Of a stretch of 23,018 nt of DNA, positions 7,216 to 14,428 are shown piece by piece (the stretch's first letter is position 1; every line of letters starts with the position of its first letter). The DNA is from JAULZV01 sp964401885 (GTDB lineage: Bacteria; Patescibacteriota; Minisyncoccia; Phycocordibacterales; JAACPR01): positions 1 to 23,018 of the forward strand of contig CAYOAC010000009.1 in assembly GCA_964401885.1 (NCBI GenBank). The letters run 5' to 3'. The notes under the pieces were generated by a model. That model was not told where the DNA came from. It saw only the letters and a list, made by a program, of their open reading frames with translations, and searched no databases. A program made the position numbers and the translations under genes.

Positions 7216-8169
7216 CTATTCTCTATTATCTTTCTTTACCTTTTTCTTTCTTTTCTTCAACTTTGCTTTATCTTTATCTTTGATATCTTTTGCAACCTTC
7301 TTTTCTGCTGCTGCAATTATTTTACCTGCGATATCAAATTTCGTTGCTCTTTCGATACCTTGTAATCCTGGTGAGGAATTAACTTCAATCACAAGTGGTC
7401 CCCTAGAAGAAATGAGGAGATCAACTCCTGCAACTGTTAAACCTAAAAGTTTTGTTGCTTCGAGAGCGATGGATTTTATTTTTTTATCAATTTCAATAGC
7501 TTTTGCTGTTCCCCCTTTATGTAAATTAGATCGAAACTCATCAGCTTGTCCACTTCTTTCCATCGCTCCAACAACTTCTCCATCCACAACTAGTGCCCGG
7601 ATATCCTTTCCTCCTGCCTCTTGAATAAATTCCTGAACGATAAGATCTCTTTTAATACCAGAAAAAGCTTCAACAGCAGATTTGGCAGAAGAAATAGAGT
7701 CGGCTTTTATTACACCTGTTCCATGAGTTCCTTCTAATAATTTCAAAATCACTGGAGTTCCTCCAACTTCTTGAATGAGCTCTTTAACTTCTTCGGCTTT
7801 AGGGTGTCTAGCAAAAACAGATTTTGGAATTCCAATTCCTGATTTTGAAATAATTTGCAAACTTCTCAATTTATCTCTCGATCGAATAAGTGCGGTTGAA
7901 GTTAAAAGTGAAGGTACCCCCATCAAATCAAAATGTCTGATTACAGCAGCTCCATATGTTGTTACTGATGCACCAATACGTGGAATTATCACATCAATAC
8001 CCTTTATAGTTTCACCACCAACTTTGATAGTCGGGTTTCCTTTTTCCATTATCAAATGACACTTTGTATGATCAATAATCACACATTCGTGACCAGCCTT
8101 TACTGTGGCTTCGACTAATCTAGTTGTTGAATATAATTGTGGGCTTCGAGATAAAATTGCAATTTTCAT
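7216..8169 (-). CDS. rimK: RimK-type ATP-grasp ligase
   Basis: A 317-aa RimK-like protein. RimK adds glutamate residues to the C-terminus of ribosomal protein S6; related ligases act on other peptides. The N-terminal domain begins MKIAILSRSPQLYSTTRLVE, as in canonical RimK, and the ATP-grasp portion carries PVILKLLEGTHGTGV (glycine-rich loop), RDLIVQEFI, DIRALVVDG and the metal-binding GPLVIEVNSSPGLQGIE. The last 30 residues are an unusual Lys/Asp-rich tail, which could bind RNA or the ribosome; this is inference. It starts three bases after the stop of the RimB-like gene, so the two are co-transcribed, as in known rim operons. S6 itself is not in the window, so the target is assumed from family. 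Confidence 0.85.
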   Translation of the reverse strand: MKIAILSRSPQLYSTTRLVEATVKAGHECVIIDHTKCHLIMEKGNPTIKVGGETIKGIDVIIPRIGASVTTYGAAVIRHFDLMGVPSLLTSTALIRSRDKLRSLQIISKSGIGIPKSVFARHPKAEEVKELIQEVGGTPVILKLLEGTHGTGVIKADSISSAKSAVEAFSGIKRDLIVQEFIQEAGGKDIRALVVDGEVVGAMERSGQADEFRSNLHKGGTAKAIEIDKKIKSIALEATKLLGLTVAGVDLLISSRGPLVIEVNSSPGLQGIERATKFDIAGKIIAAAEKKVAKDIKDKDKAKLKKRKKKVKKDNRE

Positions 8170-8172
8170 AAT

Positions 8173-8610
8173 TTATTTGTTATCTGTAAAAGTTTTGCTG
8201 GTATCTACTATAAAATTTCTCCTTATAGATCTTCTACCTAATAATAATGGATACCTCAAATCTTTCCTGTTACTTAAGCTTAATTTAACTTTTAACTTCA
8301 TACCTTTTAATATTAAAAGCATTTTAATAAAATATCTTTCTTCTACCCCACCATTTGAACTTTTAACTTTTCTTTCTTCAAATTCACATGTTTCATAAAT
8401 TGTGTTATTGAATTCGGGCCTTCCGTCATCTAAGATTGTGAATTTGATCCACTTCTTTCCATCTTTTTCAAACTCAATAATCGAACTAACATGTATCGAA
8501 CTATTATAAGCTCCGGTATCAATTTTTGCTTTTATTTTAAATAAATCAAAATCTGGAATATCAATATATTCCAGACGACCAATAATCATTTTTTCGATAT
8601 GGTTTTTCAT
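8173..8610 (-). CDS. RimB-like retropepsin-type protease (DUF785 family)
   Basis: A protein of about 145 aa with the single aspartic-protease motif DTGAYNSSIH (residues 31-40) and the later flap/strand element YPLLLGRRSIRRNFIVD (120-136), the hallmarks of the RimB/DUF785 'ATP-dependent zinc protease' family. RimB is reported to process polyglutamate tails made by RimK, and the direct RimB-RimK linkage here supports that role. A longer reading uses a TTG at 8640; I prefer the ATG at 8610 because an AAGGA lies upstream of it and the conserved region starts soon after. A TTGACA at 8672-8667 may be the -35, but no good -10 lies at 16-18 bases from it. Confidence 0.75.
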   Translation of the reverse strand: MKNHIEKMIIGRLEYIDIPDFDLFKIKAKIDTGAYNSSIHVSSIIEFEKDGKKWIKFTILDDGRPEFNNTIYETCEFEERKVKSSNGGVEERYFIKMLLILKGMKLKVKLSLSNRKDLRYPLLLGRRSIRRNFIVDTSKTFTDNK

Positions 8611-8679
8611 TTTAATAAAATCCTTTATATACTTAAGCAACTGTATTTTGAACTTTTTTTGAGATATGTCAAGGTTTTT

Positions 8680-8967
8680 TTATTCTTCATTATTCAAAAT
8701 ATTAGTTGAGGTAGAATTAATGTTTTGTTCTGTTTCAGTAGTTGTAGAATTTGTCGTTGTAGAATTATCTTCTTTGATACCAACATATTCATTGTCTATT
8801 TTAATATCTGAAGTTGAAGTGCTCTTTTTTATATCTTCTCTTAAAATTGGTGTTTTCTCTACAATCGGGCTTTCTGCTGTTTTTTGTGTAAAGACCAAAA
8901 CAGTAGCTAATGACAACAAAAGGAGGATTAAAATAACTGGAGCGATATATCCCTTGTTTATATGCAT
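8680..8967 (-). CDS. Anchored Thr/Ser/Asn-rich small protein
   Basis: A 95-aa protein with an N-terminal membrane helix (about residues 8-27, GYIAPVILILLLLSLATVLV) and a low-complexity exported tail rich in Thr, Ser, Asn and Glu, including TTTNSTTTETE. It is most simply a single-pass surface or envelope protein whose tail faces outward; no lipobox or catalytic motif is seen. No terminator separates it from the RimB-like gene, so read-through is possible. Function unknown. Confidence 0.6.
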   Translation of the reverse strand: MHINKGYIAPVILILLLLSLATVLVFTQKTAESPIVEKTPILREDIKKSTSTSDIKIDNEYVGIKEDNSTTTNSTTTETEQNINSTSTNILNNEE

Positions 8968-8995
8968 AATATATAAGTTAATTTAATAAACTTAC

Positions 8996-9001
8996 TATAA
9001 T
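8996..9001 (+). promoter_or_regulatory. -10 box for the first tandem paralogue
   Basis: TATAAT immediately upstream; a TTG start at 9001 would overlap it, so translation should begin at 9016 or later. No clear -35. Confidence 0.45.
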
Positions 9002-9015
9002 TGTACTCTTTTATA

Positions 9016-9432
9016 ATGACAGGTCAAAATTTTGACTTATATATTAAAAAGCATAAAATTAGTCCGAAACCAATGAAACCAATAGTCCTTCGAATATATT
9101 TAGGGCTGAATATCAGGGGCTCTAATTTTATCTACATATTTCACTATTTCGCTTCAAAAAATCCTGTTGAAATAGTAGCGAATCCTCAAGACGCAGACAT
9201 TGCCATTTTTGAATATAACTTCGACATAACTGAAGAAATCGGTAGAAACATTCCCACGGTCTGTCTATCAAAGTTCAGAACAATAAATGTACCCGTCGAT
9301 TCTTATGCGGCATGTCTGCCAAGAGGCAAAAAACCAATGGTTGTTTATACTGATTCATATTTTGTTGTAATAGAGCAGATGACAATTGCTCTCAATGCTT
9401 TAAAATTGAAATCAATAATGAACCCATGTTAA
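9016..9432 (+). CDS. Small alpha/beta protein, tandem paralogue A
   Basis: About 138 aa from ATG 9016, or 119 aa from ATG 9073. The shorter form starts MKPIVLRIYL, which aligns with the start of the next gene's product (MNAIVLCLI). Both share a receiver-like or Rossmann-like beginning: a hydrophobic strand, a helix containing NFI, then a strand with ADIxIxE (QDADIAIFE here) and a PTVCLS-type turn. I do not recognise the family; a degenerate response-regulator receiver fold is one possibility. It has its own promoter and terminator. A short predicted leader (about 8 nt) favours 9016, while alignment to the paralogue favours 9073. Confidence 0.6.
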   Translation: MTGQNFDLYIKKHKISPKPMKPIVLRIYLGLNIRGSNFIYIFHYFASKNPVEIVANPQDADIAIFEYNFDITEEIGRNIPTVCLSKFRTINVPVDSYAACLPRGKKPMVVYTDSYFVVIEQMTIALNALKLKSIMNPC

Positions 9433-9442
9433 ACCTACCTTC

Positions 9443-9467
9443 AAAAGTCTCCTATCGGAGACTTTTT
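9443..9467 (+). terminator. Terminator between the tandem paralogues
   Basis: AAAAGTCTCC (9443-9452), loop TATC, GGAGACTTTT (9457-9466), continuing T. Perfect 10-bp stem. Confidence 0.9.
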
Positions 9468-9470
9468 AAA

Positions 9471-9498
9471 TTGCATGAAAAAATATATCTGATAGTAT
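9471..9498 (+). promoter_or_regulatory. Promoter of tandem paralogue B
   Basis: TTGCAT (9471-9476), 16-base spacer ending in TGA, TAGTAT (9493-9498), an extended -10. The leader would be about 6 nt. Confidence 0.7.
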
Positions 9499-9510
9499 GC
9501 TTTGATAATA

Positions 9511-9834
9511 ATGAATGCCATCGTTCTTTGCCTTATTGGATTCTCAGAAAAGAATTTTATTTCCTTAGTTAGAATACTTGATTTAATGTCAAAAAAACAT
9601 GATTTCGAGTACAAACTTCAAAACGAACCCGAAAAAGCGGATATTATCTTTATTGAAAACTCCGTTCCTAAGGAGTTCCCAAAAGACCTTCCAATGCCTC
9701 ATTTAATTCTCTCTGATGGGAGAACATTCTATGGATGCAGAGAAAATCAACATAGAATAACCTGGGGTTCTCTAGAGGTTCAAATCGGCCTGATTGTAAA
9801 CATAATCAGACATTTTCGCACCCAAGCAACATGA
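9511..9834 (+). CDS. Small alpha/beta protein, tandem paralogue B
   Basis: A 107-aa protein similar to the preceding gene product over the first half: xIVL at the start, NFI in the first helix, KADIIFIE against DADIAIFE, and a P-x-L-x-LS turn. The second half differs (ITWGSLEVQIGLIVNIIRHF forms the final helix). Start chosen at the ATG, not the TTG nine bases earlier, because the promoter predicts a transcript starting near 9505. No family recognised. It uses TGA as stop. With its own extended promoter and terminator it is an independent unit, so the duplicated pair is not a simple operon. Confidence 0.65.
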   Translation: MNAIVLCLIGFSEKNFISLVRILDLMSKKHDFEYKLQNEPEKADIIFIENSVPKEFPKDLPMPHLILSDGRTFYGCRENQHRITWGSLEVQIGLIVNIIRHFRTQAT

Positions 9835-9847
9835 CCACTATATCTCA

Positions 9848-9878
9848 AGCTCGGACCATAGGTCTGGGCTTTATTTTT
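9848..9878 (+). terminator. Terminator after tandem paralogue B
   Basis: AGCTCGGACC (9848-9857), loop ATA, GGTCTGGGCT (9861-9870), a 10-bp stem with two G-U pairs, then a T-rich run. Confidence 0.8.
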
Positions 9879-9889
9879 AATAATATATA

Positions 9890-9898
9890 TGTTATAGT
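9890..9898 (+). promoter_or_regulatory. Extended -10 of the infC operon
   Basis: TGTTATAGT, an extended -10 with no clear -35. The leader to the infC start would be about 30 nt. Confidence 0.5.
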
Positions 9899-9934
9899 GT
9901 CCTTCATCTTGATTAGATGTAACAATATATAAAT

Positions 9935-10474
9935 TTGTCAAAATTCAATCCAAAAAATCAAACTGCGATCAACGAATATATCCGAGCAAAAGAGCTACGG
10001 GTACTTGGTCCAGATGGAGAGAATTATGGCGTAATCAAGACTAGTGAAGCCCTTTCAAAAGCGAGAGAATTAGAACTTGATTTGATTGAAGTTTCCCCAT
10101 TAGCAGTTCCACCGGTTGCAAAAATCATGGACTACGGGAAATATCTATACGAACAAAGTAAAAAGCTTAAGGCCCAAAAAGCAAAAGCCCATAATGTTGA
10201 AGTAAAAAGTGTCCAAGTAAAAGTGGCCACCTCCGAGAATGATCTCGGTATCAAAGCAAAACGGGCTTCCTCATGGCTTGCCGAAGGACATCGTATCAAA
10301 TTAGAGCTCTTCCTCCCGGGTAGAGTCAAATATCTTAATGAAGATTTTTTGAAGGATCGCCTTGGAAGAATTCTTAAACTTTTGACAGTCGACTACAAAG
10401 TCGCTGAAGAAGCAAAAAAAAGTCCAAAGGGTCTCACAATGATAATAGAAAAATCAAAAAATGAAAACAAATAA
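9935..10474 (+). CDS. infC: Translation initiation factor IF-3
   Basis: A 179-aa IF-3 with both domains: the N-terminal part (NEYIRAKELRVLGPDGENYG) and the linker to the C-domain (KSVQVKVATSENDLGIK). IF-3 binds the 30S subunit, blocks premature 50S joining and checks the start codon and initiator tRNA. The start codon is TTG, without a visible Shine-Dalgarno. infC in many bacteria also uses a non-AUG start (often AUU), which underlies its autoregulation; the TTG here may do the same, but that is inference. It is followed by rpmI with a 14-base overlap, the usual infC-rpmI-rplT order. Confidence 0.95.
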   Translation: MSKFNPKNQTAINEYIRAKELRVLGPDGENYGVIKTSEALSKARELELDLIEVSPLAVPPVAKIMDYGKYLYEQSKKLKAQKAKAHNVEVKSVQVKVATSENDLGIKAKRASSWLAEGHRIKLELFLPGRVKYLNEDFLKDRLGRILKLLTVDYKVAEEAKKSPKGLTMIIEKSKNENK

Positions 10475-10658
10475 ATCATTCACAAAAAGACTTAAAGTCT
10501 CAAAAAATGGAAAGATTTCAAGTCGAAAGACTGGACAAAACCACTTCAATGCAAAAGAGAGTGGCCGAAAAAACCTTTCTAAAAAACGAACAAGAAACAT
10601 CGAGTTTTCAAACAAAGTAACTCGAAGATTTTTACCAGGCATGAAAGCAGAAAACTAA
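10461..10658 (+). CDS. rpmI: Ribosomal protein bL35
   Basis: A 65-aa, strongly basic protein (MKTNKSFTKRLKVSKNGKI..., ending RRFLPGMKAEN) of the usual bL35 length. It belongs to the large subunit and is translated with infC and rplT: it overlaps infC by 14 bases and is separated from rplT by one base, which suggests coupled translation. Confidence 0.93.
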   Translation: MKTNKSFTKRLKVSKNGKISSRKTGQNHFNAKESGRKNLSKKRTRNIEFSNKVTRRFLPGMKAEN

Positions 10659-10659
10659 T

Positions 10660-11007
10660 ATGACAAGAGTAAAAAGAGGAACCATCGCAAACAAAACCCG
10701 AAAGAATAAACTTAAGATGGTTAAGGGATACAGATTCGGGAGAAGTACCAAAGAAAAAGAAGCTAATACAGCTATCAGACATGCGGGAAAATCAGCATTC
10801 AATGACCGACGAAAAAAGAAAGCTAATTTCAGAGGTCTGTGGATTGTTAGATTAAATGCAGCTCTTACACCTTATAATATTTCATACAGTCGATTCATAG
10901 ACAAACTACACAAAAGTGAAGTTAAACTAAATCGAAAAGTTCTTTCAGAACTTGCTCGAACAAACCCAGAAAGTTTTGATCGAGTTATAAAAGAAATATT
11001 GAAATAA
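10660..11007 (+). CDS. rplT: Ribosomal protein bL20
   Basis: A 115-aa bL20 with the basic N-terminal helix (MTRVKRGTIANKTRKNKLK) and the globular C-terminal part (LWIVRLNAAL, NISYSRFIDKL). It is an early assembly protein of the 50S subunit and in several bacteria represses its own operon through the leader; no such leader element is apparent here. Arg is often CGA, typical of the core genes in this window. It ends the infC transcript at the hairpin that follows. Confidence 0.95.
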   Translation: MTRVKRGTIANKTRKNKLKMVKGYRFGRSTKEKEANTAIRHAGKSAFNDRRKKKANFRGLWIVRLNAALTPYNISYSRFIDKLHKSEVKLNRKVLSELARTNPESFDRVIKEILK

Positions 11008-11018
11008 GTTTCTGGCTA

Positions 11019-11057
11019 TAAATAAAAGGCGGGCCCTACGGGCCCGCCTTTTATTTA
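11019..11057. terminator. Bidirectional GC-rich terminator between rplT and the beta-CASP gene
   Basis: Perfect 18-bp stem (11019-11036 with 11040-11057), GC core GGCGGGCCC, loop TAC, A- and T-rich ends. It serves rplT on the plus strand and the minus-strand gene, whose stop codon is within the stem. Confidence 0.9.
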
Positions 11058-12443
11058 TAATTCAACATCATCATTTTCATCAGGAACCATAGCATCAATC
11101 TCAAGATAATCTTTTATTCTCTGAGCCAAGAAAAAAGAAGATTTTGGCTCGCCCATACATACAAAAACTTTTTTCAATTTCTTTCCTACAGCTTCAGCAT
11201 AATCTAATAATTGTGAAGAATCAGCATGTGAAGAATATCCATTAATCTGAATTATTTCGGCATTTACCGGAACATCACTACCATCAATATAAACTTCTTT
11301 TTGGCCCTCTAATATTCTTCTTCCAAGAGAACCTAAGATTTGATGACCTATAAGCACTAAAGCATTATCCTTATTAGGAAGATACCTTTTTTCATGAGCG
11401 GTTATACGACCACCCTCACTAATGCCCGATGCAGAAATAATAATTTTTGAACCTTTTACCCTATCGATCTCTTCTGACTCTGATTTTGCATAAGTAAATT
11501 TTAATCTTGGAAAAGAAAAAACATCATCACCAGATTGAATTTGTTTTTGGATTGTTTCATTAAAAAATTCTGTATTATTAATATAAATTTCTGTCAGTCT
11601 GATAGCCAATGGTGAATCAACAAAAATAGGTATTTCTGGAATAAGTTTCTGCTCAACAAGATCGTTTAATTCAATCAAAAGCATTTGGGTTTTTTCTAAA
11701 GAAAATACCGGCATAAGAATTGTCCCACCCCTTTTTGAAATAACAGAAATTATATGCTTTAATTTTTGTTTTCTATTATCCACATCTTCATGTTCTCTAT
11801 CTCCATACACACTCTCCATAACCATATATTCGGTTTCAAAATCCGTGTCAGCATCTTGTAAAAGTGGGTTTGGCGAATTACCCAGATCCCCCGTAAAAGT
11901 AATTCTTTCTTTAGTATTTTTATTAGTAAAAACATAAGCACATGAACCAAGAATGTGGCCAGTATTATGTGCTACAACTGAGGCAAATTCATCAATTTTA
12001 AATTCTTCTTTATATTCAACCGTCTCCCAACATCCATACGCTCTTTCAAGATCAGATGCATGATACATGGGTTTTATATTTTTTCTTTCTGCGTGCATTT
12101 GATTTATCATCAATGCGTCAGCAAGCATCAGTTTTGATAAATCAAAAGTTGCTTTTGTTGAATAAATTTTTCCTTTAAAACCATCTTTCATTAATTTTCC
12201 TATACGACCGATATGATCCATGTGTGCATGAGTAATAAAAAGAAAATCTATTTCAGATGGATTATATCCGAACTGTTCATAATTAGGATCAATATCTTTT
12301 GGTAAACCTTGAATCAAACCACAGTCAATGAGAATTTTTTTATCATTTATTTGTAATAAAAAATTTGCGCCAGTTACATCTCCTACCCCTCCATAAAATC
12401 CAATCTTAAAACTTTTCTGATTTTGGTTTAAGTTTTTTATCAT
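11055..12443 (-). CDS. Beta-CASP metallo-ribonuclease (CPSF73/YSH1-like)
   Basis: A 462-aa metallo-beta-lactamase plus beta-CASP protein. The zinc motif THAHMDH is at residues 71-77, with GHILGSCAY and FTGDLGN following; the beta-CASP region includes ILMPVFSLEKTQ, IFVDSPLA and SASGISEGGR, and a final motif SSHADSSQL. This order matches CPSF73/YSH1-type RNA nucleases, widespread in archaea and bacteria. It probably cleaves or trims RNA in the cytosol; the precise substrate is unknown. It overlaps the end of the upstream membrane-protein gene by 38 bases and has no promoter of its own that I can see, so the two share a transcript. Confidence 0.88.
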   Translation of the reverse strand: MIKNLNQNQKSFKIGFYGGVGDVTGANFLLQINDKKILIDCGLIQGLPKDIDPNYEQFGYNPSEIDFLFITHAHMDHIGRIGKLMKDGFKGKIYSTKATFDLSKLMLADALMINQMHAERKNIKPMYHASDLERAYGCWETVEYKEEFKIDEFASVVAHNTGHILGSCAYVFTNKNTKERITFTGDLGNSPNPLLQDADTDFETEYMVMESVYGDREHEDVDNRKQKLKHIISVISKRGGTILMPVFSLEKTQMLLIELNDLVEQKLIPEIPIFVDSPLAIRLTEIYINNTEFFNETIQKQIQSGDDVFSFPRLKFTYAKSESEEIDRVKGSKIIISASGISEGGRITAHEKRYLPNKDNALVLIGHQILGSLGRRILEGQKEVYIDGSDVPVNAEIIQINGYSSHADSSQLLDYAEAVGKKLKKVFVCMGEPKSSFFLAQRIKDYLEIDAMVPDENDDVEL

Positions 12444-12813
12444 AATATATAAATCCGATTATTGAGCCCAATGTATCCATTATTAAATCTGTAATTGTGT
12501 CTATCAAATCCGTAAATGGATCAGAAAGACCAGTAAATATTTCCCATAATTCCCAAATAGATCCAACTGCTATAACAGAGATAACAACAAAAAGAAATAG
12601 AATTATCTTTCTAGGAAGAGATTTGGGGTAGAAACCAATTTTTTGTACAACATAAAAAACAATTAAGGCACCTAAAAATCCTCCAAAAGCATGCATGAAT
12701 GAATCACTCCATCCAATAGTCCAATACCAAGATAGTGTCAAAGCTGTTTTATGAAACAAAGCAAATATGACAGATAAAAAAATTATATGAACCAATATTG
12801 AATTTTTTTTCAT
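12406..12813 (-). CDS. VanZ/DUF2238-like membrane protein
   Basis: A 135-aa integral membrane protein with about four helices (residues 6-27, 38-60, 68-90 and 105-123). Polar residues inside the hydrophobic stretches recall the VanZ/DUF2238 group: WSDSFMHAFGGFLGA, GSIWELWE and DTITDLIMDTLGSIIG. Function of this group is mostly unknown. The ATG is six bases after an extended -10, predicting a leaderless mRNA. It lies upstream of, and overlaps, the beta-CASP nuclease gene. Assignment to the group is by motif only. Confidence 0.65.
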   Translation of the reverse strand: MKKNSILVHIIFLSVIFALFHKTALTLSWYWTIGWSDSFMHAFGGFLGALIVFYVVQKIGFYPKSLPRKIILFLFVVISVIAVGSIWELWEIFTGLSDPFTDLIDTITDLIMDTLGSIIGFIYYDKKLKPKSEKF

Positions 12814-12819
12814 AAGAGA

Positions 12820-12828
12820 ATTATAGCA
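12820..12828 (-). promoter_or_regulatory. Extended -10 of the VanZ-like gene
   Basis: TGCTATAAT on the minus strand, six bases before the ATG at 12813; the same nine bases form the ncRNA promoter at 13000-13008. Confidence 0.7.
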
Positions 12829-12837
12829 CAGTCACAA

Positions 12838-12993
12838 ATGAAAAACCCCACAACAGCAGTTGTGGGATTTTTCATTGTGGGTCGGTATGTACCCTAGCTA
12901 TTACTAGGTGGGCAGCCGCAGGATACATACCCCAGTACGCACCGATATAAGCCAGCCCTGAAACATAAAAAGATCTAGAAACATCCGACCCAC
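12838..12993 (-). ncRNA. Structured small RNA of unrecognised family (about 155 nt)
   Basis: Transcribed on the minus strand from an extended -10 (TGCTATAAT). The predicted first base, G12993, is the first base of the helix GTGGGTCGG (12993-12985) that pairs perfectly with CCGACCCAC (12885-12877), so the helix closes a 117-nt core. Inside, GGUAUGUA and UACAUACC can form an 8-bp helix, in competition with a GU-rich hairpin GGUGCGUAC/GUAUGUAUC; CCUAG/CUAGG caps a UAAUAG loop. A strong terminator follows. No SRP (GGAAGCAGCC) or RNase P signature is present and no long ORF fits. A 6S-like RNA is possible in size and in having a closing stem, but I cannot show it. The RNA ends before the VanZ-like gene, which has its own promoter. 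Confidence 0.7.
12841..12872 (-). terminator. Terminator of the structured RNA
   Basis: On the minus strand AAAAAT, CCCACAAC, loop TGCT, GTTGTGGG, then GTTTTT. Perfect 8-bp GC-rich stem extended by an A/T flank. Confidence 0.9.
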
Positions 12994-12999
12994 GGATAA

Positions 13000-13008
13000 A
13001 TTATAGCA
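13000..13008 (-). promoter_or_regulatory. Promoter of the structured RNA
   Basis: TGCTATAAT on the minus strand; six bases later is the first base of the closing helix. No clear -35. Confidence 0.7.
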
Positions 13009-13014
13009 TGTTTT

Positions 13015-13032
13015 GAAAAAGTGAGAAATCAC
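13015..13032 (-). terminator. Weak terminator after ndk
   Basis: GTGA, loop TTTC, TCAC on the minus strand followed by five T residues. The short stem makes it uncertain. Confidence 0.4.
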
Positions 13033-13054
13033 CATTACTCAGACCAATATTTCT

Positions 13055-13657
13055 CTACTCCTTCACCCCGTCAAAGTTAACATCATAAAGAATTTCTTCA
13101 GAAATTAATCGATAAGATATTATTTCTTCTGCATTAAACCAAACTTTTATTTCTTCTTCTGCTTCTTTTGAATTACCAGATGCATGAACAACGTTTCTTA
13201 CACTTCTTTCTTCAATATCTGCAATTTCATATGAATCCAAAACAAAATCTCCACGAATAGTTCCGACATCACTTGTTTTTGGTTCGGTTGTACCAACAAT
13301 TTTCCTGATAACATCTGTTGCATGAGCCCCTTGCCAAACCATTATTACAATAGGCCCAGATGTTACATATTTTTGTAATTTTAATAAAATTTCCTCTCCA
13401 ATTTTATATGGGTCAAGACCCGAAACACTTATTCCAGCGTTCTTCTTAGATAAAATATTTTTTGTACCAACTTTAAGTATCCATTCTGGATCAATAGTAT
13501 AATGTTTTTTTGCTTTTTCTTTATCTGCTATTTCAAATTTTAAGGCCACTAATTTTAAACCCACTCTTTCAATTCTTTTAATAATTTCTCCAATCAAACT
13601 TCTTTGCACTCCATCTGGTTTAATAATTACCAAACTTTTTTCTTGTGTATATTGCAT
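13055..13657 (-). CDS. ndk: Nucleoside diphosphate kinase (long form)
   Basis: A 200-aa NDK, which transfers phosphate between NTPs and NDPs through a phosphohistidine. The start SLVIIKPDGVQR (residues 8-19), the segment SGPIVIMVWQG and the active-site NVVHAS with His158 are present. The family is usually 140-150 aa; here about 45 extra residues (roughly 53-97) are inserted before SGPIVIM, as in some archaeal and CPR forms, and there is an acidic C-terminal tail. The start lies three bases beyond the map stop, so it is the last gene of adk-map-ndk. Confidence 0.93.
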   Translation of the reverse strand: MQYTQEKSLVIIKPDGVQRSLIGEIIKRIERVGLKLVALKFEIADKEKAKKHYTIDPEWILKVGTKNILSKKNAGISVSGLDPYKIGEEILLKLQKYVTSGPIVIMVWQGAHATDVIRKIVGTTEPKTSDVGTIRGDFVLDSYEIADIEERSVRNVVHASGNSKEAEEEIKVWFNAEEIISYRLISEEILYDVNFDGVKE

Positions 13658-13660
13658 AAA

Positions 13661-14428
13661 TTATTTTGTTAAAATTACTGGCCCTTCTTTTGTAATTGCG
13701 ATTGTATGCTCAAATTGTGCAGACAAACTACCGTCCTTTGTTGAATATGTTTGTCCATCTTTTTCGAGAATTATATCCGAAGCACCGAGAGCAAACATCG
13801 GTTCAATAGCAATAACTAATCCTTCTTCTATTTTTTCTCCTGTCTTAGGATCACCAATATTGGGAACATACGGATCTTCATGAATCTCATATCCAACTCC
13901 ATGACCAGATAAACCATCAACAACGAACAGATCATCTTTATAAGCCCTCTCTTCTATAGCATTGGATATATCACCTATTTGTCGGCCTATTTTGGCCTGT
14001 TTAATGCCTATATATAAAGCTTCTTCAGTGGCTTGAAGTAATATCCTTGCTTCTTTAGAAATCTCACCAATCGGGAATGTCCAAGCATGATCAAGATACA
14101 TCCCTTTGTAAATTAAACCTGCATCAAATGTCACAATATCACCTTCATTAAAAATTTTAAAAGGTCTATTTGGCACACCATGAACTATTTCATGATTTAT
14201 TGAAACACAAATAGTTGCAGGGAATGCGCTCTTTGCACCATGTGGTCTATAATTTAAAAAGGCTGGTGTACAGCCTGCTTTTACGATTTCTGAATGAAAA
14301 AAATTATCAACGTCTTTTGAATTACCTCCAACAATAGCAAACTTTTTTGAAGCACGCATAATATCAGCAAGGATCTTTCCCCCATGTTTCATCAATTCTA
14401 TTTCTTCTTTTGTCTTACAACGGATCAT
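13661..14428 (-). CDS. map: Methionine aminopeptidase, type I
   Basis: A 255-aa type I enzyme that removes the initiator Met from nascent proteins. All five metal ligands are visible: D102 and D113 (FDAGLIYKGMYLDHAW), H176 (SGHGVGYEIHEDP), E209 (IEPMF) and E240 (FEHTIAI). Substrate His82 or 83 region INHEIVHG is also present. Its start overlaps the adk stop by four bases, so translation is probably coupled. It is followed by ndk in place of infA/rpmJ, which usually come after map in spc operons. Confidence 0.95.
   Translation of the reverse strand: MIRCKTKEEIELMKHGGKILADIMRASKKFAIVGGNSKDVDNFFHSEIVKAGCTPAFLNYRPHGAKSAFPATICVSINHEIVHGVPNRPFKIFNEGDIVTFDAGLIYKGMYLDHAWTFPIGEISKEARILLQATEEALYIGIKQAKIGRQIGDISNAIEERAYKDDLFVVDGLSGHGVGYEIHEDPYVPNIGDPKTGEKIEEGLVIAIEPMFALGASDIILEKDGQTYSTKDGSLSAQFEHTIAITKEGPVILTK

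Noticed and set aside
9917..9922. ATG-TAA start-stop in the infC leader
   Set aside because: Only one codon; no evidence that it is used, and such pairs occur by chance in AT-rich DNA.
12838..12993. 4.5S SRP RNA or tmRNA identity for the structured RNA
   Set aside because: The SRP GGAAGCAGCC apex and the tmRNA tRNA-like ends are absent; size of tmRNA and RNase P RNA is also too large.
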